Assembly: GCA_964624955.1 (NCBI GenBank)
Contig: CAZUZF010000041.1
Location: forward strand, 1-5,642
Direction of reading: 5' to 3'
Origin: JACQHJ01 sp964624955
Lineage (GTDB): Bacteria > Patescibacteriota > Microgenomatia > Levybacterales > UBA12049
Length of the DNA stretch: 5,642 nt
Below, in pieces: positions 1 through 5,135 of this stretch (positions are counted from its first letter, which is position 1; every line of letters begins with the position of its first letter). The position numbers and the translations under genes were made by a program. The notes below the pieces were generated by a model, which saw only the letters and a program-made list of their open reading frames with translations, had not been told where the DNA came from and did no database searches.

Positions 1-34
1 CATTAATATAATTGTTACGTAAAAACAAAATAAA

Positions 35-63
35 TTGCAAGTAGAAATTAAATATCCTATAAT
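35..63 (+). promoter_or_regulatory. Sigma70-type promoter for the split phosphoribosyltransferase gene
   Basis: A -35-like TTGCAA (35-40, 4 of 6 consensus bases) is separated by 17 nt from a perfect -10 TATAAT (58-63). The first ATG is 12 nt past the -10 box, so a start point about 7 nt downstream would leave an untranslated leader of only about 5-6 nt. No Shine-Dalgarno sequence fits there. A second TATAAT lies at 7-12, but it has no ATG nearby. Confidence 0.7.
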
Positions 64-75
64 CCCAAACTACTT

Positions 76-360
76 ATGTCTATATACGAAAAAGTCCAAG
101 CTCCTAAGTGGATAGATGAAGAGGAAGTGGGGCAATTAGAAGATGTTAATGTAAGAAGACAAATTGGAGACACAATGGTTGATTTTATAAACGGAGTTGA
201 TATTGCAGGATATGATTGCCTGGTATTTTTAGATAAGTCCACAAGACCAACTACTTGGCTTTTTATAGATATGTATAGAAGAATGTTTCCTAATAAAAAA
301 CGTCCCGCAGTCCATTTTGTAAATATAGGACGAGAAAAACGAAGAAAAGTATTAAAATAA
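76..360 (+). CDS. Phosphoribosyltransferase-like protein, N-terminal part (ends at in-frame TAA)
   Basis: This 94-residue frame starts at the ATG 12 nt after a perfect -10 box. It carries a segment around residues 47-60 (YDCLVFLDKSTRPTTW) and a following VHFVNIGRE stretch. I associate this pattern with the front half of bacterial phosphoribosyltransferase-like proteins, where a beta strand with LDKSxRP precedes the PRPP-binding half. The frame stops at TAA 358-360. The same frame then continues without another stop to 786 and contains the PRPP loop, so the fragment alone lacks the substrate-binding motif and is unlikely to be active. The break may be a nonsense mutation, a sequencing error, or a stop that is read through. 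The two halves could also be separately translated subunits, but the second ATG has no promoter or ribosome-binding site of its own. The substrate base cannot be told from the sequence. Confidence 0.7.
   Translation: MSIYEKVQAPKWIDEEEVGQLEDVNVRRQIGDTMVDFINGVDIAGYDCLVFLDKSTRPTTWLFIDMYRRMFPNKKRPAVHFVNIGREKRRKVLK
358..360 (+). other. In-frame TAA interrupting the phosphoribosyltransferase frame
   Basis: The TAA falls at codon 95 of a frame that is otherwise open from 76 to 786. The residues on both sides (VLK, then FSTHVDPDPEMIDDL) read as one continuous protein with no frame change. A single substitution, for example TAA from AAA, CAA or GAA, would explain it. The codon sits in an A-rich run. 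UAA reassignment is not expected in any bacterium I know of, and other genes here end in TAA at sensible places. Confidence 0.75.
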
Positions 361-390
361 TTCTCAACTCATGTAGATCCTGACCCAGAG

Positions 391-786
391 ATGATAGATG
401 ATTTAAGAAAGATGTTTACGATTGGAACTGGAGAAAAAGATGCGAATGGCAACCGAGTTTTAACTGACAGAACGTATTTTGACGGTAAATCAGTTTGTAT
501 TGTAGATGAAATCAGTGATTCTGGAACAAGCCTTGTTATTGCCCAAATTTTATTTGGACATGCTTTTGTAGGAAGAACTAAAGGGATTCATGGACAGGCT
601 ATTTTTGAAACAGAACCTCCTTGGTGTACGATTGGTAATCCGGCGACTACAAGAAAGGAAGAGTTATTAGGGATAATAGACCTTAACCCCAATGGCTTAC
701 AAGTAAGTCGTTTTCCTTCATCTGCAAATATATGGCTAAGAGAAAAAATAGCGCAAACTGCGGAAGAAACAGTAGGCAGAAGGTAA
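391..786 (+). CDS. Phosphoribosyltransferase-like protein, C-terminal part with PRPP loop
   Basis: This frame holds the type I phosphoribosyltransferase signature VCIVDEISDSGTS, matching the family pattern of a hydrophobic strand, then VDD/VDE, then TGxT/SGTS, which binds the ribose 5-phosphate of PRPP. It is in the same frame as the 76-360 segment. The codons between (361-390, FSTHVDPDPE) are open and look like coding sequence, so the ATG at 391 is probably an internal methionine, codon 106 of a roughly 236-residue protein. No promoter or Shine-Dalgarno sequence precedes it; if translated at all as a separate piece it would need reinitiation after the TAA at 358. The C-terminal third (TTRKEELLGIIDLNPNGLQ onward) shows no motif that I recognise. 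The phosphoribosyltransferase fold is well supported; the substrate and whether the gene still works are not. Confidence 0.72.
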   Translation: MIDDLRKMFTIGTGEKDANGNRVLTDRTYFDGKSVCIVDEISDSGTSLVIAQILFGHAFVGRTKGIHGQAIFETEPPWCTIGNPATTRKEELLGIIDLNPNGLQVSRFPSSANIWLREKIAQTAEETVGRR

Positions 787-817
787 AACTAATGATAACT
801 TTGAAAATTTTGGTGGA

Positions 818-845
818 TTGACAATTAGATCTAAAATTTTATAAT
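818..845 (+). promoter_or_regulatory. Consensus sigma70 promoter, leaderless start
   Basis: A perfect TTGACA (818-823) and perfect TATAAT (840-845) are spaced by 16 nt. The ATG at 852 lies 6 nt after the -10 box, exactly where transcription should begin, so the mRNA is predicted to start at or next to the A of the start codon. This is the best consensus promoter in the window. Confidence 0.88.
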
Positions 846-851
846 CCCCTT

Positions 852-1250
852 ATGGAACTTGAAGCGGCAGCAAGGAATGGTGCAATAACAAAAGAACGTG
901 TCAGACAAGTATTAGATTTTTGCAGGACCAGACGAAAAATTGCCGTATCATCGATAGCTCCGGTAGAAAATGGTCTTGATAGAGGGGAAACAATAGGATA
1001 TGAATTAGTCTTGCACGGTGGAAGGAAAATGAATCATCTAAAAGTCTCATTAGCTGTTTTTAGATTAGCTACCCTATGTGTTTCTAGAAACGCTTGGGAA
1101 CACAGCTTAAATCCAGAAGGACGTCTTTTATTAGAAAATATTATTGGAGTTGGTAGAACTGTAGTAAGTATTAATGGTCCAAGGACAATTTTTGATTTAG
1201 CAGCAGAAAGAGCAACTCCTCCAATTAACAGTAATTCTTCAAGTAGATAA
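852..1250 (+). CDS. Small hypothetical protein, possible winged-helix-like segment
   Basis: I do not recognise this 132-residue protein. The start is fixed by the promoter whose -10 box ends 6 nt upstream; no Shine-Dalgarno sequence is present. The protein looks soluble, with no signal peptide or membrane segment. The N-terminal 30 residues are helical and charged (TKERVRQVLDFCRTRRK). Around residues 86-106, the stretch SLNPEGRLLLENIIGVGRTV followed by VS loosely resembles the start of an OmpR/PhoB-type winged helix (LTPxExxLLxxLxxxxGRVVS). However, too few residues follow for the recognition helix and wing, so this is only a hint. The tail (PPINSNSSSR) is polar and probably disordered. It stands as a single-gene unit: the upstream frame ends 65 nt before it and the next gene has its own -10 box. 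Confidence 0.72.
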   Translation: MELEAAARNGAITKERVRQVLDFCRTRRKIAVSSIAPVENGLDRGETIGYELVLHGGRKMNHLKVSLAVFRLATLCVSRNAWEHSLNPEGRLLLENIIGVGRTVVSINGPRTIFDLAAERATPPINSNSSSR

Positions 1251-1261
1251 AAACCATCAGG

Positions 1262-1270
1262 TGGTATAAT
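1262..1270 (+). promoter_or_regulatory. Extended -10 promoter, leaderless start
   Basis: TGG-TATAAT (1262-1270) is an extended -10 element with the TGn motif. No good -35 hexamer is visible at 16-18 nt spacing, which fits extended -10 promoters, since they depend less on a -35. The ATG at 1277 follows after 6 nt, so the transcript should begin at or beside the start codon. The element begins 11 nt after the preceding stop codon. Confidence 0.75.
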
Positions 1271-1276
1271 ACCCAG

Positions 1277-1597
1277 ATGACTCCAAAAGTAGAGTTAGAA
1301 ATTCAATTTACAAGTTTATATATAAAGCCAAATAGATTTTATGCAACGTTTGAGACAGATTGCCCTGATGACCCACAAATTGTAATTGATACAAAAAACG
1401 CATTTAAACAAACCTATGGCGCAACGTTTTTAAATTATGAAAGACATAGACGATTAATACAAACTCATGATTTCAGATATGAAACTTCTGTTTTGGTTTG
1501 GAGCGCGGAATGGATAAGAGATAGAGCTTCTGTATTCCCATTTATTATGGTACCCCATGAAGATTATGTATTTAAATACGACCTGCCAATGTTATAG
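1277..1597 (+). CDS. Small hypothetical protein
   Basis: This 106-residue protein matches no family I recognise. The ATG is chosen because a perfect -10 box ends 6 nt upstream; there is no Shine-Dalgarno sequence. The sequence alternates short hydrophobic and polar stretches rich in aromatic residues (LEIQFTSLYI, RFYATFET, SVLVWSAEWI, FPFIMVPHEDYVFKYDLPML), which suggests a mainly beta-strand soluble fold. There is no signal peptide, membrane helix, cysteine cluster or obvious catalytic motif. It ends in TAG right at the -35 region of the next promoter (1598-1603), so the two transcription units are packed end to end. The -10/ATG arrangement and the conserved-looking composition make it a likely real gene; the function is unknown. 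Confidence 0.7.
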   Translation: MTPKVELEIQFTSLYIKPNRFYATFETDCPDDPQIVIDTKNAFKQTYGATFLNYERHRRLIQTHDFRYETSVLVWSAEWIRDRASVFPFIMVPHEDYVFKYDLPML

Positions 1598-1626
1598 TAG
1601 ACACTTAACTTAGGAATTGATATAAT
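1598..1626 (+). promoter_or_regulatory. Strong sigma70 promoter for leader peptide and downstream two-gene operon
   Basis: TAGACA (1598-1603, 5 of 6 consensus) is followed by a 17-nt spacer ending in TGA and a perfect TATAAT (1621-1626), so both the -35 and the extended -10 elements are present. The predicted start point, about 1633-1634, coincides with the ATG of the 22-codon leader ORF. It is the only promoter I can find for the genes at 1759 and 2412. Confidence 0.85.
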
Positions 1627-1633
1627 TAAACAA

Positions 1634-1702
1634 ATGAAAAATATATCTTTATCATTAAGAAGAGACACCTCCTTTGACGGCGGTGTGCTTTTTAGTGCCT
1701 AA
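1634..1702 (+). CDS. 22-residue leader peptide of an attenuator
   Basis: This short frame reads MKNISLSLRRDTSFDGGVLF followed by SA and a TAA at 1700-1702. Its ATG is 7 nt past a perfect -10 box, so it should be translated from a leaderless transcript. It is followed by an intrinsic terminator that precedes the operon, as in amino-acid operon leader peptides. Two tandem AGA arginine codons (1658-1663) sit just before RNA segment 1 (1665-1669). The only threonine codon, ACC, is at 1667-1669, inside segment 1. The usual run of control codons for one amino acid is absent; leucine TTA and serine codons alternate before the arginines. Complete translation would cover segment 2 (1678-1684) and favour termination. 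The peptide could instead have a function of its own; its GG-containing core is noted, but nothing else supports a modified-peptide precursor. Confidence 0.6.
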   Translation: MKNISLSLRRDTSFDGGVLFSA

Positions 1703-1724
1703 AGATAATTAAATATAAATAAGC

Positions 1725-1747
1725 AAACCGCCGAAAGGCGGTTTTTT
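1725..1747 (+). terminator. Intrinsic terminator in the operon leader
   Basis: An 8-bp perfect stem (AAACCGCC at 1725-1732 with GGCGGTTT at 1737-1744) closes a GAAA tetraloop (1733-1736) and runs into six T residues (1742-1747). The stem has five consecutive G-C pairs, exceptional in this AT-rich window. It lies 11 nt before the ATG at 1759 and downstream of the only promoter for that gene, so it probably regulates rather than simply ends transcription. It is the only clear intrinsic terminator in the window. Confidence 0.9.
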
Positions 1748-1758
1748 AGTGGAAAAAT

Positions 1759-2409
1759 ATGATTGAACAATTAACACAATTAAATTTTATTAAAGGTTTA
1801 CCTAATGTAGGTCAAACCCCTACTATTTGTGTGGAAGCAGGGCATATTTATACTGACGAAACACCTTCTTTAAAACATGAAATTGGCGCAATGGTTGGTG
1901 CAAAAGTAAGTTCTTTACTTGAAGAGATGGGTTTTTCTGTGCAAAGGATGCTTTTTATTGATGATTATAATGCAGTTTCTAATGATCTAGATATTGGTTC
2001 CTATCAAAGTTTATTACAGGGACATGGATTTGCACCAGAGGTAACTGTTATGGAATCTTCTCTTACTCAAAATGCACAAGAGATTGTTGAAACATTAGAA
2101 AAGCAAGGTTTAACGGAAGAAAATCGAAATGGTACAGTAGTCTTAAAAAAAGGACATAAAAGAGAAAAAGATATTGTACTTAAGAAAAGTCCAGGTATGG
2201 GGTTAGTACCTAGTTGTGCAGCTTTAGATGCTGCTTTATATCTTAAAAAATTTGAAACTGTTGGAGTTTGCGTAACTGTGCTTCATCAAGAATGGAAAGG
2301 CCAACAAGAAGGAGTTAAGAAAGTGCTTAATGCACTTGGCAAAAGCATTCCAATTCTTGAAGTCTATTACACGGATGATGGAGACATTGAATTCGATTTT
2401 GATTATTAA
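1759..2409 (+). CDS. Hypothetical 216-residue protein, first gene of attenuator-controlled operon
   Basis: I do not recognise the family. The protein is soluble-looking, with no signal peptide or membrane helix. Visible features are a conserved-looking N-terminal half (TICVEAGHIYTDETPSLKHE about residues 22-41, and MLFIDDYN at 64-71), a glycine/cysteine segment GMGLVPSCAALDAALYLKK at 146-164, and an acidic tail in which six of the last 14 residues are Asp or Glu. Alternating strands and helices (VGVCVTVLH, VKKVLNAL, IPILEVYY) suggest an alpha/beta fold. The ATG lies 14 nt past the terminator stem with only a weak purine stretch (GGAAAAAT) upstream, not a true Shine-Dalgarno sequence. Its stop is 2 nt before the threonine synthase-like gene, so the two are very probably co-transcribed and may act in one pathway or complex. 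Its role is unknown. Confidence 0.8.
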   Translation: MIEQLTQLNFIKGLPNVGQTPTICVEAGHIYTDETPSLKHEIGAMVGAKVSSLLEEMGFSVQRMLFIDDYNAVSNDLDIGSYQSLLQGHGFAPEVTVMESSLTQNAQEIVETLEKQGLTEENRNGTVVLKKGHKREKDIVLKKSPGMGLVPSCAALDAALYLKKFETVGVCVTVLHQEWKGQQEGVKKVLNALGKSIPILEVYYTDDGDIEFDFDY

Positions 2410-2411
2410 CT

Positions 2412-3566
2412 ATGAACAAATATTATAAATGTATTAAATGCAAAAAAATTTACCCTTTTGATAAAGATATATTTACCTGTGTTAATCATAGTCCGTACTA
2501 TGGATATTTAACTTTAATGTATGAATATAAAAAGGTAAAATTTGATAATAATAAAACTGGTTGGGGAAGATATCTTGATTTATTGCCAATTGATAATTTT
2601 AAAATTCATTTCAATGAGCAAAAAACACCTTTATTTAAGTTAAAAAATCTTGGCAAGAAGTATAATTTACAAAATTTATACCTTAAAGATGAATCTAAAA
2701 ATCCCACAGGATCTTTTAAGGATAAAGAATCTATCCTCGCAATTAATAAGGCAATTGAGTGGAATATTGACAAAGTTTTTGTTATCTCATCAGGAAATGC
2801 TGCTGTTTCGACAGCTGCATATTCACAAAAGGCAGGATTGGATTGCCTTTGTTTGGTTCCCAAAAATCTTTCTATTGGAAAGCGTTTTCTAATAAGTTTA
2901 TATGGTGGGAGAATAAAAGAAATGGATGGGAACTATGAAAAGATCTACAGGTATGCGATTGACAATAAACTGCCAGGATATAATGTTACACCAGGCATTA
3001 ATCCAATTAAAGAAGAAGGAATTAAGATTATTGGATTTGAAATTTGGGAAGAGATTGAAGTACCTGATGTTATTATGGTTCCTTGTGGAAATGGGACATT
3101 ATTATTTGGAATTTATAAAGCTTTTAAAGAGCTTCAATATTTGGGAATTATTAAAAAACTCCCAAAATTTATTGGGGCACAGGTAAAAAATGCATCTCCC
3201 TTGAAAGCTTCTTATGACAGACACAAGGAATTTGTGGAACTTGAAAACATACCAGATTCAATAGCAGAGGGTATTATTGCCCAGGAGTCTTATTCTTCTC
3301 CAAAGGTAATGATGGTTTTAAATGAAACAAATGGGCAAATAGTCGAAGTAGATGATAAAGAGATTTCAGAAGCACTAGAAGAAGCAATAAAGCTTGAATC
3401 ATTAATACCTGAGATTACCTCAGCTGCTGTATTTGCAGCATTGAAGAAGCTCAATTTTAATAAAAATGAAAAGATAGTTTTGGTTCAGACAGCAGGAGGA
3501 ATGAAAAATTTGAAAGAAATAATGGGATTAAATTTGAAAAAAGTTAAAAGTGATCTTGCCCTATAG
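2412..3566 (+). CDS. Threonine synthase-like PLP-dependent enzyme
   Basis: This 384-residue protein belongs to fold-type II PLP enzymes, closest in layout to threonine synthase (thrC type), which converts O-phosphohomoserine to threonine in the cytoplasm. An N-terminal zinc-ribbon-like motif has C7, C10, C23 and H26. The PLP lysine is K103 in NPTGSFKDKES. The cofactor-contacting SSGNAA is at 126-131, NPIKEEGIKIIGFE at 197-210 resembles the NPxxxEGxKT region, and the PLP phosphate-binding loop is CGNGTLL at 225-231. The C-terminal QTAGGMKNL replaces the usual TGxGLKD-like end, so another beta-replacement or elimination activity (cysteate synthase-like or related) is possible. It follows the upstream gene by 2 nt with no Shine-Dalgarno sequence, implying translational coupling and control by the upstream attenuator. 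No homoserine pathway gene is visible nearby. Family placement is firm; the exact reaction is less so. Confidence 0.88.
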   Translation: MNKYYKCIKCKKIYPFDKDIFTCVNHSPYYGYLTLMYEYKKVKFDNNKTGWGRYLDLLPIDNFKIHFNEQKTPLFKLKNLGKKYNLQNLYLKDESKNPTGSFKDKESILAINKAIEWNIDKVFVISSGNAAVSTAAYSQKAGLDCLCLVPKNLSIGKRFLISLYGGRIKEMDGNYEKIYRYAIDNKLPGYNVTPGINPIKEEGIKIIGFEIWEEIEVPDVIMVPCGNGTLLFGIYKAFKELQYLGIIKKLPKFIGAQVKNASPLKASYDRHKEFVELENIPDSIAEGIIAQESYSSPKVMMVLNETNGQIVEVDDKEISEALEEAIKLESLIPEITSAAVFAALKKLNFNKNEKIVLVQTAGGMKNLKEIMGLNLKKVKSDLAL

Positions 3567-3567
3567 T

Positions 3568-3596
3568 TTGATTTTTAAAAGTATTTTCTATATAAT
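3568..3596 (+). promoter_or_regulatory. Sigma70 promoter for the multi-HTH regulator
   Basis: TTGATT (3568-3573, 4 of 6 consensus) and a perfect TATAAT (3591-3596) are separated by 17 nt. The -35 starts one base after the previous gene's stop. The ATG at 3607 is 10 nt past the -10 box, leaving an untranslated leader of about 3-4 nt. This decides the start in favour of 3607 over the in-frame GTG at 3550, which lies upstream of the promoter. Confidence 0.8.
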
Positions 3597-3606
3597 CCCT
3601 TCTGGC

Positions 3607-5109
3607 ATGGCAGTGAGACACGAAGCAGTTGGAGCATCCGCAGCAATAATTAATTTTCCATTTCCTAAAGGCACAAGACCAGAAACGGCTAGGCTTTTAT
3701 TGGATGCGCAAAGATATGGAATAATGGAACAAATCAATCCCAAGGATCGTATTATGCTGGATAGATATTTCGGTACTCCAGCTACTTTATCTGATATTGG
3801 GATTGCAGGTAGCATTAGTGACTGTGAGGCTCAGGTGAGATTAAGGAAAGGTCTTGTCAGACTCATGAATCTTTTACCGGATGAAGTAAGAGAAAGACAT
3901 TCTCGGCAAGCAACATTTTTAAAGACCAGAAGGCCTGGGCAAAAAAGAAATCTTGCAGTTACTCAAGCACCTTTTCTAATTGAAGTAAGACATCGCAGTC
4001 GTGGTAAGGATCAAGTAAACAAAAATGATCTGGATAGAGACCTAGAAAAACCATTAATGTTTTTTAGACCTTCTGAATATTTATTAAGAGTTTATAAACC
4101 TCCTGATATTTCTTCCCAAGATTCAGGAGAGGATTTAAAGCCTATGTCAAAAAGAATTTTAAGTTTATTAGGTCGTGGGCTAACTTATGATGAAATCGCA
4201 ACTGTAATCAGAAAGGGAAATGCAACGGTTCGACATTTTCTAGCTAGAGAAACCTTACATCCTGCCATTAATGCCTCAAATACACATGAAGCTTTAGTAG
4301 TAGCAATGCAGAAAGGACATTTAGACGTAAGCGAATTATCTTCGGAATTGAATTTAGACTATGAGGTCGTAGATCGTTTATCGCCACGAGAGGTCGACAT
4401 TCTCCTAGCAGATACGGTAGGAGATTTAGAAGCATCGCTATCTCAAATTGCTCAACAGCTTGGAATTACAGATAATGGGTTAAAAGACCAGAGGTTGAAA
4501 ATTTACCGCAAGCTAGGAGTAATAAATAGAGCACAAGCATCAGTTTTTGTTCTAGCTTTTGTGAATAAGGCAAGAAGAGATCAAAGGTATCCTGTCGTAA
4601 ATACTCTTGAAAATGGAAGGCAATTCAAAGAATATATGACACCAGAAGCACGTATAGATATACAGTATGTTATAGAGGAGTTGGACAGAACAGGACTAAC
4701 CGTTACTGATAAGCAAGCATTTTTAGCACATTATCTATGGGTAAGTGGTCCGGCTAGCGCCTCTCAATTAATTAATAAATATTTACACATCTCAGATAAA
4801 AAGACCATAGATTCTATGCTTGATAGAGTAAGCCAGGGAGAAAGTGATCCTTGGTATACAATGCCTCTATATGAAATTTATCAGAGATTCTTTGCGCCCA
4901 TTGAAATGTCTAGAGCTATCTTTTACGGCCAGAAGGGAGACAAGACACTTGAGAAGTTTAGAGCTTTAGTTGCTGTATCCAGAAGAAGGATACCTCTTAG
5001 AAGAATTGAACGAGCTGAAACAGTAGCAAAAACAGCTGTTAACAAAGAAGCTCAAAGAATTGTTGATCAGAGAAGACCTTCTTCAGAAGAAATTGTCGTT
5101 TTTGGCTAA
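3607..5109 (+). CDS. Multi-domain helix-turn-helix protein with LuxR-type units
   Basis: This 500-residue protein is probably a DNA-binding regulator. The best-supported unit is at about 256-320: DRLSPREVDILLADT, then SLSQIAQQLGITDNGLKDQRLKIYRKLGVINRAQA, a close match to the LuxR/GerE pattern (LSxRExxIL, IAxxLxIxxxTVkxxxxxIyrKLGVxNRxqA). A second LuxR-like unit spans about 178-240 (ILSLLGRGLTYDEIATVIRK, ATVRHFL). The N-terminal part, about 43-95 (LSDIGIAGSISDCEAQVRLRKGL), looks like a sigma region 4-type HTH, and 366-408 (SASQLINKYLHISDKKTIDSML) may be another. No receiver, ligand-binding, ATPase or membrane domain is visible. The C-terminus (about 458-491) is rich in Arg and Lys. I chose ATG 3607 because the promoter -10 box lies 10 nt upstream; the in-frame GTG at 3550 would overlap the preceding gene and precede the promoter. 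Targets are unknown. Confidence 0.82.
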   Translation: MAVRHEAVGASAAIINFPFPKGTRPETARLLLDAQRYGIMEQINPKDRIMLDRYFGTPATLSDIGIAGSISDCEAQVRLRKGLVRLMNLLPDEVRERHSRQATFLKTRRPGQKRNLAVTQAPFLIEVRHRSRGKDQVNKNDLDRDLEKPLMFFRPSEYLLRVYKPPDISSQDSGEDLKPMSKRILSLLGRGLTYDEIATVIRKGNATVRHFLARETLHPAINASNTHEALVVAMQKGHLDVSELSSELNLDYEVVDRLSPREVDILLADTVGDLEASLSQIAQQLGITDNGLKDQRLKIYRKLGVINRAQASVFVLAFVNKARRDQRYPVVNTLENGRQFKEYMTPEARIDIQYVIEELDRTGLTVTDKQAFLAHYLWVSGPASASQLINKYLHISDKKTIDSMLDRVSQGESDPWYTMPLYEIYQRFFAPIEMSRAIFYGQKGDKTLEKFRALVAVSRRRIPLRRIERAETVAKTAVNKEAQRIVDQRRPSSEEIVVFG

Positions 5110-5116
5110 GTCTTCA

Positions 5117-5125
5117 TGATATAAT
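5117..5125 (+). promoter_or_regulatory. Extended -10 promoter for the metallopeptidase gene
   Basis: TGA-TATAAT (5117-5125) is an extended -10 element 10 nt before the ATG at 5136. No -35 hexamer is seen at proper spacing. The element starts 7 nt after the stop of the HTH gene. A start about 7 nt downstream would leave roughly 3-4 nt of leader, and no Shine-Dalgarno sequence is present. Confidence 0.72.
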
Positions 5126-5135
5126 TTCTTCTACG

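Larger units (their letters stand above)
1633..1747 (+). promoter_or_regulatory. Putative transcription attenuator with alternative RNA hairpins
   Basis: The leader RNA contains four segments with mutually exclusive pairings. Segment 1 (1665-1669, ACACC) can pair with 1682-1686 (GGTGT). Segment 2 (1678-1684, CGGCGGT) pairs perfectly over 7 bp with segment 3 (1727-1733, ACCGCCG), forming an antiterminator. Segment 3 also forms the 8-bp terminator stem with segment 4 (1737-1744). A ribosome paused near the Arg-Arg codons would cover segment 1 and free segment 2 to form the antiterminator; a ribosome reaching the stop would mask segment 2 and allow termination. This resembles trp/his-type attenuation. 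I see no match to a T-box or a known riboswitch. The pairings are direct; the regulatory logic and inducing signal are inferred. Confidence 0.6.

Noticed and set aside
1..12. CAT at 1-3 as a divergent - strand start with TATAAT at 7-12
   Set aside because: The box at 7-12 points along the + strand, and the - strand version leaves almost no spacing to the ATG. The coding region would be outside the window, so nothing can be tested.
57..242. Open frame on the - strand, 61 residues
   Set aside because: It lies antisense to the well-supported phosphoribosyltransferase start, has no promoter, and its composition is that of a shadow frame.
1634..1747. T-box or known riboswitch in the leader
   Set aside because: The conserved T-box core (GGGTGGNACCGCG-like) is absent, and I recognise no consensus of a common riboswitch. 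The peptide-leader layout fits better.
2606..3186. Short overlapping frames on both strands inside the threonine synthase-like gene
   Set aside because: The main frame has PLP-enzyme motifs throughout this stretch. The alternatives have no starts with promoter context and no recognisable motifs.
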